The position numbers and the translations under genes were made by a program. Below are positions 27,142 to 35,746 of a stretch of 64,000 bases of DNA, in pieces. This stretch comes from Nitrospirillum amazonense (GTDB taxonomy: Bacteria; Pseudomonadota; Alphaproteobacteria; Azospirillales; Azospirillaceae), in NCBI RefSeq assembly GCF_007828045.1, contig NZ_VITN01000017.1, forward strand, positions 1 through 64,000, written 5' to 3'. The notes beneath the pieces were generated by a model. The model searched no databases and was not told where the DNA came from. It saw only the letters and a program-made list of their open reading frames with translations. Each line of letters opens with the position of its first letter. The stretch's first letter is position 1.

Positions 27142-27525
27142 ATGCCGCTCGCCCGTATCGACCTGGTCAAAGGCAAGTCCGCCGAATACCGCCACACCAT
27201 CGGTGAGGTGATTTATGAGGCCATGCTCAGCACCTTGAATGTACCCAAGGACGACCGTTTCCAGATCATCACCGAACATGGGGACAGCGACTTCGTGGCC
27301 GACCCGACCTATATGGGCATTCATCGCACCCGCGACACGGTGATCATCCAAATCACCCTGAACCAGGGCCGCACGCTGGAGGTGAAGAAGGCCTTCTACA
27401 AGGCGGTGGCCGATGGCCTGCACGCCCGGTTGGGGCTGCGGCGCGAGGACGTGTTCATCAACCTGGTCGAGGTGCCCAAGGAGAACTGGTCCTTCGGCAA
27501 CGGCGAAGCGCAGTACGCGTCATGA
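27142..27525 (+). CDS. Tautomerase-family protein
   Basis: A 127-aa protein of the 4-oxalocrotonate tautomerase superfamily (Tautomerase_2 type). The catalytic Pro2 follows the initiator Met (MPLARIDLVKGKS). The repeat beta-alpha-beta units show in EVIYEAMLSTLNVPKDDRFQ and FYKAVADGLHARLGLRREDVF, with LVEVPKENWSFGNG at the end. It should catalyse keto-enol tautomerisation or a related dehalogenation or hydration. The ATG has CGGAGGA 8 nt upstream. Its stop overlaps the start of the following SDR gene (ATGA), so the two are an operon under the divergent MarR regulator. Confidence 0.9.
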   Translation: MPLARIDLVKGKSAEYRHTIGEVIYEAMLSTLNVPKDDRFQIITEHGDSDFVADPTYMGIHRTRDTVIIQITLNQGRTLEVKKAFYKAVADGLHARLGLRREDVFINLVEVPKENWSFGNGEAQYAS

Positions 27526-28217
27526 GTGGGAAATCAGCGCTGATTGTTGGCGCGGGCAAGGGGATCAGCGCCTCTTTGGCCCGCTTGCTGGCGGCGGAGG
27601 GTTACCGTGTCGCCCTGGCCGCGCGCAACACGGGCAAGCTGGCCGAGTTGGTGGCGGAAACCGGGGCCCGGGCCTACGCCGTCGATGCCGCCGAGCCCGA
27701 GGCGGTGGTCCGCCTTTTCGAACAGGTCGACACCGACCTGGGCGTGCCGGAACTGGTGGTGTTCAACGCCAGCGCCCGCGCGCGTGGGCCGGTGCAGGAT
27801 CTGGACCCCGCCCAGGTGCTGGAGTCCTTGCGCGTCTCCGCCTACGCCGGTTTCCTGGTGGCTCAGGCGGCGGCGGTGCGCATGCGCGTGCTGGGTCGGG
27901 GCAGCATCCTGCTGACCGGTGCCACCGCCAGCGTGAAGGGCCTGGCGGGCTCGACCCCCTTCGCCATGGGAAAGTTTGCTTTACGCGGCATGGCGCAAAG
28001 CCTGGCACGCGAGCTGGCGCCGCAGAACATCCACGTCGCCCATTTCGTCATCGATGGCGGCGTGGCCAGCAGCTGGTCCAAACCCGGGGAGGAGGGGCCG
28101 GCGGACAAATGGCTGGATCCCGACGCCATCGCCCGGGAATACCTCCACATCCACAATCAGCACCGCAGCGCCTGGACCTGGGAGGTGGAACTGCGCCCGT
28201 GGGTCGAGAAGTTCTGA
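27522..28217 (+). CDS. SDR-fold protein with Phe in place of the catalytic Tyr
   Basis: A 231-aa Rossmann-fold short-chain dehydrogenase/reductase. The nucleotide loop is [11 protein letters not shown] (10-20), and NASARARG stands where NNAG is usual. The catalytic segment reads FAMGK (147-151), so the Tyr of YxxxK is Phe while Lys151 remains. The same change occurs in a recognisable SDR subgroup, so it is probably not an error, but classical proton transfer by Tyr cannot operate. The C-terminus ([17 protein letters not shown]) is characteristic of that subgroup. It is translationally coupled to the tautomerase by a 4-nt overlap. Confidence 0.85.
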   Translation: MSGKSALIVGAGKGISASLARLLAAEGYRVALAARNTGKLAELVAETGARAYAVDAAEPEAVVRLFEQVDTDLGVPELVVFNASARARGPVQDLDPAQVLESLRVSAYAGFLVAQAAAVRMRVLGRGSILLTGATASVKGLAGSTPFAMGKFALRGMAQSLARELAPQNIHVAHFVIDGGVASSWSKPGEEGPADKWLDPDAIAREYLHIHNQHRSAWTWEVELRPWVEKF

Positions 28218-28240
28218 CAACCAACCATTCCCGGCGCCAC

Positions 28241-28285
28241 TCAATGGTCTCCCACTCAATGGTCTCCCACTCAACGATCTCATTG
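28241..28285 (+). repeat. Three tandem 15-nt units upstream of the monooxygenase
   Basis: TCAATGGTCTCCCAC occurs at 28241-28255 and 28256-28270. A third, degenerate copy, TCAACGATCTCATTG, follows at 28271-28285. The array lies in the 136-bp gap between the SDR and the monooxygenase genes, about 70 nt before the latter's start, where a repeated binding site could act. Confidence 0.7.
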
Positions 28286-28353
28286 AGAAGACTCGTTTGT
28301 GTGGCGCCGGTCCCACCCAGATGCTGACCGCCTCGATTTCACCGGAGGCGATC

Positions 28354-29691
28354 ATGAGTGCGGGCAAGCAGTTGAAACTGGGTTTCATCCTTCACGGCGT
28401 CGGCCGCACCTGGGGTGACTGGCGCCACCCGGACGCCCAGCCCGACGCCAGCACCAACTTCGCCTTCTACAAGCGCCAGGCGCAGGTGGCGGAGAAGGGG
28501 CGCTTCGACTTCCTGTTCGTGGCCGACAGCGTCTATATCACCGAGAAATCCAGTCCCCACTATTTGAACCGGTTCGAGCCGCTGACCATCCTGTCGGCAC
28601 TGGCCGGCGCCACCAGCCATATCGGCCTGGTCGGCACCCTGACCGTCAGCTACAGCGAGCCTTATAACGTGGCGCGTCAGTTCGCCTCGCTGGACCATAT
28701 CAGTGGCGGGCGGGCGGGCTGGAACGTGGTCACCAGTTGGCTGGAGGGCAGCGCCGCCAACTACAGCAAGGCCCAGCACCTGGCCCATGACCAGCGCTAT
28801 CGCCTGGCGGCCGAATACCTGGACGTGGTCCAGGGCCTGTGGGACAGCTGGGAGGATGATGCCCTGGTCCATGACAAGGAAAGCGGCGTCTTCTTCGATC
28901 CGAAGAAGCTGAACACCCTGGACCATAAGGGGGAGTTCTTCCAGGTGAAGGGGCCCCTGAACATCGCCCGATCGCCCCAGGGGCAGCCAGTGATCTTCCA
29001 GGCCGGCGCGTCGGAGGACGGCAAGAACTTCGCCGCCAAGCACGCCGACGCCATCTTCGTCGGCCAGGATGATCTGGCGGAGGCGCAGGCCTATTATGCC
29101 GATGTGAAGGCGCGGGCCGCCGGCTTCGGCCGTGACCCGGAAAAGGTCTTCATCCTGCCGGGTGTGGCGCCGGTGGTGGGCGCCACGGAAGCGGAGGCAG
29201 AGGCGAAGTATCAGGAACTGGCCAACCTGGTGTCCATCGAGAACGCCCTGTCCATGCTGGGCCGGCCGTTCAACGACCATGATTTCAGCCGGTACGACCT
29301 GGATGCACCCTTCCCCGACGTGACGGCCGTCGGCCTCAACAGCAACCAGAGCAGCGTGTTGAAGATCATCAGCGCCGCCAAGCGCGACGGCCTCACCCTG
29401 CGCCAGGTGGCCCAGCGCTTCGCCACCCCGCGCGGCAACTTCGTCGGCACGCCGGAACAGGTGGCCGACAAGTTCCAGCAATGGCTGGAGGCCAGGGCCG
29501 CCGACGGCTTCGTCTTCTTCGAGGCGCTGCCCAAGCAACTGGACCTGTTCGTGGAGACGGTGGTGCCCATCCTTCAGGACCGCGGCCTGCTGCGGCGGGA
29601 GTATGAGGGCGAGACCTTCCGGGACAATCTGGGGTTGGAGGTTCCGGTCAACCGCTTCACCGCGCGCAAGGCGGAAAAGGGCGCGGCGTAG
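28354..29691 (+). CDS. FMN-dependent monooxygenase, LLM class (NtaA/SnaA/DszA type)
   Basis: A 445-aa flavin-dependent monooxygenase of the bacterial-luciferase superfamily. Markers are [21 protein letters not shown] at the N-terminus, [57 protein letters not shown], and [25 protein letters not shown]. The NtaA/SnaA/DszA/DmoA branch oxidises nitrogen- or sulfur-containing substrates using FMNH2 from a separate reductase; none is adjacent. The ATG at 28354 has CGGAGG 7 nt upstream and is preferred over 28321. Its start lies beyond a repeat array, so it may have its own promoter. Confidence 0.9.
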   Translation: MSAGKQLKLGFILHGVGRTWGDWRHPDAQPDASTNFAFYKRQAQVAEKGRFDFLFVADSVYITEKSSPHYLNRFEPLTILSALAGATSHIGLVGTLTVSYSEPYNVARQFASLDHISGGRAGWNVVTSWLEGSAANYSKAQHLAHDQRYRLAAEYLDVVQGLWDSWEDDALVHDKESGVFFDPKKLNTLDHKGEFFQVKGPLNIARSPQGQPVIFQAGASEDGKNFAAKHADAIFVGQDDLAEAQAYYADVKARAAGFGRDPEKVFILPGVAPVVGATEAEAEAKYQELANLVSIENALSMLGRPFNDHDFSRYDLDAPFPDVTAVGLNSNQSSVLKIISAAKRDGLTLRQVAQRFATPRGNFVGTPEQVADKFQQWLEARAADGFVFFEALPKQLDLFVETVVPILQDRGLLRREYEGETFRDNLGLEVPVNRFTARKAEKGAA

Positions 29692-29704
29692 GCTACGGAC
29701 AAAA

Positions 29705-29780
29705 GGGGGCGCTGGGGAGGGGGCGCTGGGCAGGGGGCGCTGGGCAGGGGGCGCTGGGCAGGGGGCGCTGGGCAGGGGGC
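29705..29780 (+). repeat. G-rich 14-nt tandem repeat (minisatellite)
   Basis: The unit GGGGGCGCTGGGCA is repeated five times without interruption (29705-29774; the first copy has GGGGA at its end) and a sixth begins before the match fades. It starts 13 nt after the monooxygenase stop. With a run of five Gs and a run of three Gs in each unit, the plus strand could form G-quadruplexes, and copy number may vary between strains. Confidence 0.85.
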
Positions 29781-29911
29781 GGTTTGCACGGCACCGCCTG
29801 CCCACCCCTTCGCGAGATTTTTGACCTCACGAAAAGTTGTATCTATCCGGAGACATTGCGCTGCCGCCCTTGGGATGGACATGCTGCGCCATCCATAGAG
29901 GGGAGTGGCTT

Positions 29912-30583
29912 ATGGGCAAAGCATATGCTGTCGGGACTGTTGTCGCCGCCATGCTGGTGGCCGGTCCCGCATTCGGACAGGCGACCGCCCGGCCTTGCGG
30001 CATGGATGAAGCGGCCGGCCCCGCCTGCCTGATGGCCCACCAGAACATCGCCGCCCTGCCGGACGGCGACATATATTGGCACCTGGACACCTTCCCGTCC
30101 AAGGCGGCGGCGGAGGCGGCGGCCAGCAAGACAGGCAGCGTCGTCGCCGCCTTCGGTAAGGTCTGGCTGTTCACCATTGAAGGGAGAGGATGGCGGCCCC
30201 CGCAGGGCGGCACGCATGTGGCGGACATCGGGCCCCTGCCGGTGACCTCTGCCGCTTCCTATTCGGCGGAATATCTGCGTTCGGTCTTTACGCCCGGCAT
30301 GACGGCGCCCCTGCACGTGCATTCGGGGCCGGAGGCCTTCTATGCGCTGACCGGGGATACGTGCCTGGAGACGCCGGCCGGTGCGCGGCAGGAGCGGGGA
30401 CCGGGTAACAGCCTGGTCATCGAGGGCGGCCCGCCGATGCTGCTCATGGCCATCGGCACAGCGCCGCGCCGTGGCTTCGCCCTCATCCTGCACGACGCCA
30501 CCCGGCCGCCGACCACCCTGATCCAGGACTGGCAGCCGCAAGGGCTGTGCGCGCAGCAGTTCGCGCGCGATCAGGCGCAATAG
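29912..30583 (+). CDS. Secreted cupin-domain protein
   Basis: A 223-aa protein with a signal peptide (MGKAYAVGTVVAAMLVAGPAFG, cleaved after about residue 22). A C-terminal cupin barrel is marked by PGMTAPLHVHSGPEAFYALTGD, where the two His and the Glu form the metal site. The region between (about 25-120) is not recognised. The ATG at 29912 has GGGAG about 8 nt upstream; the frame's earlier start at 29837 lies in front of the signal peptide. It stands alone between the monooxygenase repeat and a convergent SDR gene. Its function is unknown. Confidence 0.75.
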   Translation: MGKAYAVGTVVAAMLVAGPAFGQATARPCGMDEAAGPACLMAHQNIAALPDGDIYWHLDTFPSKAAAEAAASKTGSVVAAFGKVWLFTIEGRGWRPPQGGTHVADIGPLPVTSAASYSAEYLRSVFTPGMTAPLHVHSGPEAFYALTGDTCLETPAGARQERGPGNSLVIEGGPPMLLMAIGTAPRRGFALILHDATRPPTTLIQDWQPQGLCAQQFARDQAQ

Positions 30584-30585
30584 CG

Positions 30586-30617
30586 ACGGGGCGGTCCTGG
30601 TCGAAGGACCGCCCCGT
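30586..30617. terminator. Bidirectional hairpin between convergent cupin and SDR genes
   Basis: ACGGGGCGGTCC (30586-30597) pairs perfectly with GGACCGCCCCGT (30606-30617) around an 8-nt loop. It begins 2 nt after the cupin stop and ends 4 nt before the SDR stop. There is no U-tract on either side, so it may work with Rho or as a 3'-end protector. Confidence 0.6.
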
Positions 30618-30621
30618 CTCC

Positions 30622-31458
30622 TCACGCACCGGCCGGAAAGTCGGTGGACAGCGCCACCTCCCGCCACTGCGCCAGCTCGCCGGCCACGAAGGCGTTCTTC
30701 TTCTCGATGGCCGCCACCGTGTCGCTGCCCAGTGGCAGGCGCACCGGTGGCTGCGGCGCGTTCGCCAGGGCGATGAAGGCTTGGGCCAGGCGGGCCGGGT
30801 CGCCCGGCTGGGTATGGTTGGCGCCGGCGGCGAAGTCGCGCATGCCGCCCACCGTGGCGTGATAATCCTCGATCTGCGCCTTGGTGCGCGACAGCGACTG
30901 GTCATCCAGGAAGTCGGTGCGGAAGAAGCCGGGCTCCACCACCGTGGCATGGATACCCAGGGGGGCGACCTCGAGCGCCAGCGCCTCGGTCAGGCCTTCC
31001 ACCGCGAACTTGGTGGCGCAATAGGGCCCCCAGCCGATGAAGGACTGATAGCCGCCGATGGACGACAGATTGATGATGTGGCCGGAGCGCTGGCGGCGCA
31101 TGTGCGGCAGCACGGCACGGGTCACGGCCAGCAGGCCGAAGACGTTGGTGGCGAACAGGCGTTCCACCTCCGTCCCGCTGGCTTCCTCCACGCCGCCCAA
31201 CAGGCCATAACCAGCGTTGTTCACCAGGATGTCGATGCGGCCGAAGGTCTTGACGGCTTGTTCCACGGCCGCCCGGGCCTGCGCCTCGTCGGTCACATCC
31301 AGCTTGGCGGCCAGCAGGCGGGGATGGGCGCCGAGACGGGCGGTGACGGTGGACGGGTCGCGGGCGGTGGCGACGACGGCGTCGCCGACGGCCAGGGCCT
31401 GTTCGGTGATCAGGGCGCCGAAACCCCGGGACGCGCCGGTGATGAACCAGACACGCAT
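30622..31458 (-). CDS. Short-chain dehydrogenase/reductase
   Basis: A 278-aa classical SDR. Motifs are TGASRGFG (cofactor loop, near residues 8-15), NNAGYG, NLSSIGG and the catalytic YCATK. NTQPGDPARLAQAFIAL-type C-terminal sequence is common in SDRs that reduce ketones or aldehydes. The ATG at 31458 has GAAGGAG upstream; the frame's earlier start lacks it. It is divergent from a LysR regulator, which probably controls it. Confidence 0.9.
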   Translation of the reverse strand: MRVWFITGASRGFGALITEQALAVGDAVVATARDPSTVTARLGAHPRLLAAKLDVTDEAQARAAVEQAVKTFGRIDILVNNAGYGLLGGVEEASGTEVERLFATNVFGLLAVTRAVLPHMRRQRSGHIINLSSIGGYQSFIGWGPYCATKFAVEGLTEALALEVAPLGIHATVVEPGFFRTDFLDDQSLSRTKAQIEDYHATVGGMRDFAAGANHTQPGDPARLAQAFIALANAPQPPVRLPLGSDTVAAIEKKNAFVAGELAQWREVALSTDFPAGA

Positions 31459-31562
31459 GATGCTCTCCTTCGCTTGGGGGCCGGGGCCCATCGCCGCCGG
31501 CTGACGAAGGGCAAGCTAGCGCCGTAGCTCTGATGAATTAATCCAGGGAATTTGCGTTAGGC

Positions 31563-31581
31563 TGATGAGGTAATTTCATCA
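31563..31581. promoter_or_regulatory. Inverted repeat between SDR and LysR genes
   Basis: TGATGA (31563-31568) and TCATCA (31576-31581) form a perfect 6-bp inverted repeat spaced by 7 nt. A further TGATGA half site lies at 31531-31536. The site is 14 nt upstream of the LysR start in the 136-bp divergent region, as expected for autoregulation by a LysR protein. Confidence 0.5.
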
Positions 31582-31594
31582 ATAATACCGGCCC

Positions 31595-32494
31595 ATGAAA
31601 CGCATCGATCCGGCGGAGCTGTCCGTCTTCCTCGCCATCGCCACCCATCGCAGCTTCCGCAAGGCAGCGGTGGAACTGGGCGTGACACCGTCCGCCCTCA
31701 GCCACGCCTTGCGCGCTATCGAGGAACGGCTGGATCTGCGCTTGGTGAACCGCACGACCCGCAGCGTCGCCCTGACCGAGGCGGGGGAGCGGCTGTACGC
31801 CCGCATCCGCCCGGCTTTCCTGGACATCCATGACGCCATCGAGGATTTGAACAGCTTGCGCGGCCAGCCCGTGGGCACCCTGCGCCTGAACGCCTCGCAG
31901 GCGGCGGCGCGGCTGGTGCTGCTGCCCCTCGTGCTGCGCTTCCTGGCGGTCTTCCCCGACGTGCGGGTGGAGATGGTGGTGGACGACGCGCTGGTCGACG
32001 TGGTGGCCGGCGGTTTCGATGCCGGCGTGCGCTTCGGCGAAAGCATCGCCGGCGACATGATCGCGGTACCCCTGGGCCCCCGGCAGCGCTTTGCCGTGGT
32101 GGGATCGCCTGCCCATTTCGAACGCCATCCGGTGCCGGCCAGTCCCCATGACCTGCGAACCCAGCCTTGCATCCGCTACCGCTTCCTCAGCGGCGCGCTC
32201 TATCGCTGGGAATTCGAGCGGGCAGGCGAGGCGTTGGATGTGGAGGTCAACGGCCCCCTGACCCTCAGCGACCAGGACCTGATGGTGGACGCCGCCATGG
32301 CCGGCACGGGCCTGGCCTATGTGTTCGACGCCCGCGTGACCGACCTGGTCGCGTCCGGCCGCCTGGTGCGGGTGCTGGAAGACTGGTGCCCCTATTACCC
32401 CGGCCTGTTCCTCTATTACCCCAGCCGCCGGCACCTACCCGCGCCCTTGCGCGCCTTCATCGACTTCGCGCGGGCGCCGGGGCCGAAAAAGTAG
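31595..32494 (+). CDS. LysR-family transcriptional regulator
   Basis: A 299-aa LysR regulator. The N-terminal HTH is at about 5-62 (LSVFLAIATHRSFRKAAVELGVTPSALSHALRAIEERLDLRLVNRTTRSVALTEAG), and the effector-binding domain follows (about 90-295), with the PRQRFAVVGSPAHF and LMVDAAMAGTGLAYVFD segments typical of the CrgA-like branch. Its effector is not known. It is divergent from the SDR at 30622-31458, the most likely target. Its stop is only 5 nt from the stop of the convergent PIN gene. Confidence 0.92.
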   Translation: MKRIDPAELSVFLAIATHRSFRKAAVELGVTPSALSHALRAIEERLDLRLVNRTTRSVALTEAGERLYARIRPAFLDIHDAIEDLNSLRGQPVGTLRLNASQAAARLVLLPLVLRFLAVFPDVRVEMVVDDALVDVVAGGFDAGVRFGESIAGDMIAVPLGPRQRFAVVGSPAHFERHPVPASPHDLRTQPCIRYRFLSGALYRWEFERAGEALDVEVNGPLTLSDQDLMVDAAMAGTGLAYVFDARVTDLVASGRLVRVLEDWCPYYPGLFLYYPSRRHLPAPLRAFIDFARAPGPKK

Positions 32495-32499
32495 TGGGT

Positions 32500-33018
32500 T
32501 CAGCTGATGCGAGAGAATAAGTCAGCTGGTGGCTCTGGCAGGTCTGCGATGCCGCGACAAGGAATATTCGCTAATGATGCCATGGCCTTGACGCCCGCAT
32601 CATCGGATAAAATTTCTGTAGACCGATGGACAGCGGCTGTCGCGACGATTTGTAAATCAAACTTAACCCGGTGCCGGCTGACGTGTTCACGGAGGGCCTG
32701 CATTCGTCCTTTCCAATGCAGGCCCATAATTAGCGACGTTTCGATAGCCGCCCGATCATCGAAGTTCTCAATTTTGAAAACTGCCATGCGGCGAATGGCT
32801 TCCAAATATGATGGGGCCGCCGCGCCGGTCCTGGCTAGCGTTTCGGCGAGCACCGGAGTTGGGATAAGGATTTTCGTCCTTTGTTTCGCCAGTTCTGAGA
32901 TGAAAAGCTGTACGCGGCCGGAAGCATTCGTGACCAGCTGTCCCGTACCTGGATCAATGGGAGGCGCGGACTTAGGGTCGAGCATGTAGGTAAAGACAGA
33001 CGTGTCCAGCGTGATCAA
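32500..33018 (-). CDS. PIN-domain protein, possible toxin ribonuclease
   Basis: A 172-aa protein with a PIN-nuclease fold. The first acidic residue is Asp5 (ITLDTSVFTYMLD), then Glu59 (PTPVLAET), Asp121 (KFDLQIVATAAVH) and the SDD at 138-140, giving the usual metal-binding set. It is longer than a typical VapC (about 130 aa). It overlaps the upstream gene by 4 nt (ATGA), so the pair is co-translated, the arrangement seen in toxin-antitoxin modules. The composition is lower in GC than the flanking genes, which suggests transfer. RNase or toxin activity is inferred from the fold and context only. Confidence 0.75.
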   Translation of the reverse strand: MITLDTSVFTYMLDPKSAPPIDPGTGQLVTNASGRVQLFISELAKQRTKILIPTPVLAETLARTGAAAPSYLEAIRRMAVFKIENFDDRAAIETSLIMGLHWKGRMQALREHVSRHRVKFDLQIVATAAVHRSTEILSDDAGVKAMASLANIPCRGIADLPEPPADLFSRIS

Positions 33019-33731
33019 CTGCTCTCCTCGTCTTTCCGCAGCTCGGCCCAGTCGGGCCCATCGCCGAATGCACCCAAGCCGCGAAGCTTCTCCAGCGCCT
33101 CGGCTAAGGATAGGTCGTCCAGCGTTTCAATAGTGGATGCGGTGAATCTGGTTAGTTCCCAAATACCCGCAGGCGTCCTGCACCATCCCCCATTTCCTGC
33201 AACGCGGAGGGTGGCGCCAAAAAGATGCGATGCCATTTCCCGTGCTAGCGTTCGGTTGCAACTTCCGCTCCAAATCCGGCCGCCATCGGCCAGATGAAAA
33301 TGGACGGTCTTATCCCGGCCACCAATGCGAATGAGCTGTCCTTGAATGGTGGTCGGCTGTTGCAGGAGGCTAATAGGGTCGGTTTGAGGGACCTTACGGC
33401 CGGGGAACTCCAGAACATTGGTGTCGCTGCCAGACAGGAGGCCGACACCTTGGTCCTCGCGTAGCAGCTTATTTAGATTGGCGACCGATTTCTGAATTTC
33501 CGATGGAATCTCGCCCGCACGAATGCGTTCCATTTGGATGTCAATTCTGGGAGCCGTGGGTTCATCCGCCCACGCCACAAGCACGGCGCTCCCAGCCTCG
33601 ACGCGCGTAAAGTGAAGACCGGGCTCGTCGCCCAGAATTTTACTCACTTCCGTCAGGTACGCGACAAGACGGCCCAGAGACAGTGTCTCGGGCCGCAACG
33701 TGTCGATGGAGAAGCGGTACTCGACTTTCAT
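33015..33731 (-). CDS. Unrecognised protein paired with the PIN gene
   Basis: I do not recognise this 238-aa protein. The N-terminal half has alternating helix and strand (SLGRLVAYLTEVSKILGDE, then FTRVEAGSAVLVAWADE) and a helical stretch near 70-95. The C-terminal half (about 120-205) is mostly beta (IQGQLIRIGGRDKTVHFHLAD, GATLRVAGNGGWCRTPAGIWEL), which could be a small barrel. An acidic helix, LSLAEALEKLRGL, precedes the end. The ATG at 33731 has GGAGGA at good spacing; a GTG one codon upstream is less likely. It is the first gene of a two-gene operon, in the position of an antitoxin, but at this length and without an HTH or ribbon-helix-helix it is not a usual VapB. Confidence 0.7.
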   Translation of the reverse strand: MKVEYRFSIDTLRPETLSLGRLVAYLTEVSKILGDEPGLHFTRVEAGSAVLVAWADEPTAPRIDIQMERIRAGEIPSEIQKSVANLNKLLREDQGVGLLSGSDTNVLEFPGRKVPQTDPISLLQQPTTIQGQLIRIGGRDKTVHFHLADGGRIWSGSCNRTLAREMASHLFGATLRVAGNGGWCRTPAGIWELTRFTASTIETLDDLSLAEALEKLRGLGAFGDGPDWAELRKDEESS

Positions 33732-33754
33732 CACTCAATCCTCCGCATTCGGGA

Positions 33755-33775
33755 ATTATACGTCAAACGTCTATT
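33755..33775 (-). promoter_or_regulatory. Promoter/operator of the PIN operon
   Basis: A perfect TATAAT -10 reads leftward at 33760-33755, 24 nt before the start of the first gene. No good -35 is seen. An imperfect palindrome, ATACGTCAAACGTCTAT (33758-33774), overlaps the -10, the arrangement expected of a binding site for an autoregulator. Confidence 0.45.
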
Positions 33776-33789
33776 TCCGCGAGCGGATT

Positions 33790-33820
33790 GACGGGCGCCG
33801 AAAAGCCTTCGGCACCCGTC
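33790..33820 (-). terminator. leuA terminator hairpin
   Basis: GACGGG-GCCGAA (33790-33802, one unpaired C) pairs with TTCGGC-CCCGTC (33808-33820, one unpaired A) around a 5-nt loop. It starts 6 nt after the leuA stop. There is no U-tract. Confidence 0.6.
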
Positions 33821-33826
33821 GATTGA

Positions 33827-35494
33827 TCACCCGGCGCCGTTGGCGGCGCTGAGCACGGCGCGGACGGAGGCGGTGGCGATGTCGGTGTCGATGCCCACGC
33901 CGAAGACCTTGCGGCCGTTGCCGGTGCGGCACTCGACGTAAGCCGCGGCGCGGGCGTCGCCGCCGTGGCCGATGGCGTGTTCCTGGTAATCGACGATGTC
34001 CAGGTCCACGCCGCAATCGGCCTTCAGCGCGGCCAGCACGCTGGACAGCAGGCCGTTGCCCCGGCCGCTCACGCTGCGTTCCTCCCGGCCCACGCTGATG
34101 CGGCCGACGAACATGCGCTCCCGGCTGCCGGCGGCGCCGGTCTCCTGATAGTCGATCAGCTCGAAGCGCTGCAGGCCCGTCAGGCAATAGGTGTCCTGGA
34201 AGATGGACCAGATGTCGGCGGCGGTCATCTCCCGGCTGGTCTCATCGGCATAGCCTTGGACCACGCGGCTGAAATCGATCTGCAGGGGGCGGGGCAGCTT
34301 CAGGCCCTTGTCCTGTTCCAGGACCCAGGCGATGCCGCCCTTGCCCGACTGGCTGTTGACGCGAATGACCGCCTCATAGCCGCAGCCCAGGTCGGTGGGA
34401 TCGATGGGCAGATAAGGCACGTCCCAGATCTGGTCGTTGCGGCCGGCCTGCGCCGCGAAGCCCTTCTTGATGGCGTCCTGGTGCGATCCGGAGAAGGCGG
34501 TGAACACCAGCTCACCGGCGTAGGGGTGGCGGGGGTGCACCGGAATCTGGTTGCAGTACTGCACCGTCTGGACGACCGACTGGATGTCGGAGAAGTCCAG
34601 GCCCGGGTCCACGCCCTGGGTGTACAGGTTCAGGCCCAGGGTCACCAGGTCGACATTGCCCGTGCGTTCCCCATTGCCGAACAGGCAGCCCTCGACACGG
34701 TCGGCGCCGGCCTGCACCGCCAGTTCCGCCGCCGCCACGCCGGTACCCCGGTCGTTGTGGGGATGGACGCTGACGATGACGCTGTCGCGGCGGCTGATCT
34801 GGCGGCAGAACCGCTCGATCTGGTCGGCGTAGATGTGGGGGCCGGCGGCCTCCACCGTGGCCGGCAGGTTCAGGATGACGGACTTGTCCGGCGTGGGTTG
34901 CAGCACGTCCAGCACCGCCTCGCACACCTCCAGGGCGAAGTCGGGCTCCGCCGTGCTGAAGGTCTCGGGCGAGTATTCGAAGATCCAGTCGGTCTCGGGA
35001 TACTTCTCCGCCTGCTCGCGCATGATAGTCACGCCCTTGACGGCGATATCCTTGATGCCGGCCCGGTCCATGCCGAAGACGATGCGGCGCCAGGCGGGGG
35101 AGATGGCGTTGTACATATGGACGATGGCGCGGGGGGCGCCCCGCAGGCTTTCGAATGTGCGCTCGATCAGGTCGCGCCGCGCCTGGGTCAGCACCTGAAT
35201 GGTGACGTCGTCGGGGACCTTGCCGCCCTCCACCAGGCCGCGGACGAAGTCGAATTCCGTCTGGGAGGCGGAGGGGAAGCCGACCTCGATCTCCTTGAAG
35301 CCGATCTTCACCAGCATGTCGAAGAAGCGCTGCTTCTTCTCCGCGTCCATGGGGTCGATCAGGGCCTGGTTGCCGTCGCGCAGGTCGGTGGACAGCCAGC
35401 GCGGCGCCCGGGTGATGGCGCGGGACGGCCAGGTGCGGTCAGGCAGGTCGGCGTGGGCGAAGGGGCGGTACTTGGTGGAGGGATCGCGCAACAT
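33827..35494 (-). CDS. leuA: 2-isopropylmalate synthase
   Basis: This 555-aa enzyme condenses acetyl-CoA with 2-oxoisovalerate in the first committed step of leucine synthesis. The HMGL-like barrel starts with [15 protein letters not shown] (35-49), continues with [14 protein letters not shown] and [20 protein letters not shown] (metal-binding HxH), and [15 protein letters not shown]. The C-terminal LeuA allosteric dimerisation domain (about 430-550) should bind leucine. The layout is that of the second LeuA type, best known from actinobacteria and common in alphaproteobacteria. The start at 35494 has only a weak ribosome-binding site. Upstream is a leader with a Leu-rich peptide, so expression is likely controlled by leucine supply. 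Confidence 0.95.
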   Translation of the reverse strand: MLRDPSTKYRPFAHADLPDRTWPSRAITRAPRWLSTDLRDGNQALIDPMDAEKKQRFFDMLVKIGFKEIEVGFPSASQTEFDFVRGLVEGGKVPDDVTIQVLTQARRDLIERTFESLRGAPRAIVHMYNAISPAWRRIVFGMDRAGIKDIAVKGVTIMREQAEKYPETDWIFEYSPETFSTAEPDFALEVCEAVLDVLQPTPDKSVILNLPATVEAAGPHIYADQIERFCRQISRRDSVIVSVHPHNDRGTGVAAAELAVQAGADRVEGCLFGNGERTGNVDLVTLGLNLYTQGVDPGLDFSDIQSVVQTVQYCNQIPVHPRHPYAGELVFTAFSGSHQDAIKKGFAAQAGRNDQIWDVPYLPIDPTDLGCGYEAVIRVNSQSGKGGIAWVLEQDKGLKLPRPLQIDFSRVVQGYADETSREMTAADIWSIFQDTYCLTGLQRFELIDYQETGAAGSRERMFVGRISVGREERSVSGRGNGLLSSVLAALKADCGVDLDIVDYQEHAIGHGGDARAAAYVECRTGNGRKVFGVGIDTDIATASVRAVLSAANGAG

Positions 35495-35635
35495 GGTCAG
35501 GGCGTCTCTGCTGCTATGTATTCAGTCGGGGAAGGTGAATACGGCCAGATCTACAGCCGCCGGATGGCCGTCAGGCCCGGCGACCGCCGATAAGGAGCAG
35601 GCGCAGCGCGGGGGCGCTGGCGACGGCTTTGGCTT

Positions 35636-35746
35636 TGTCAGAGAGGCCCATCAACGGGGCGGTGTGACACGACATTTGGATACTCACGAACCTTGCGCAA
35701 ACTTATGACGAAATCCCCGGTCCTCTCAGGAGGCCGGGTTCATAAG
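35636..35746 (-). ncRNA. Leucine attenuator leader of leuA
   Basis: Read on the minus strand, CTTATGA (35746-35740) pairs with TCATAAG (35708-35702), enclosing a second stem (35734-35738 with 35716-35720, and 35730-35733 with 35722-35725). The fourth Leu codon of the leader peptide lies in this outer stem, so a stalled ribosome would open it. The freed 35715-35727 segment can pair instead with 35641-35659. That alternative excludes a third hairpin (35665-35669/35636-35640 and 35657-35660/35646-35649). The switching logic fits attenuation, but no U-tract follows the last hairpin. The remaining 140 nt to leuA contain no other gene. Confidence 0.6.

Noticed and set aside
29705-29780. CRISPR-like array
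   Set aside because: Units are back to back with no spacers, and there are no cas genes in the window; it is a simple tandem repeat.
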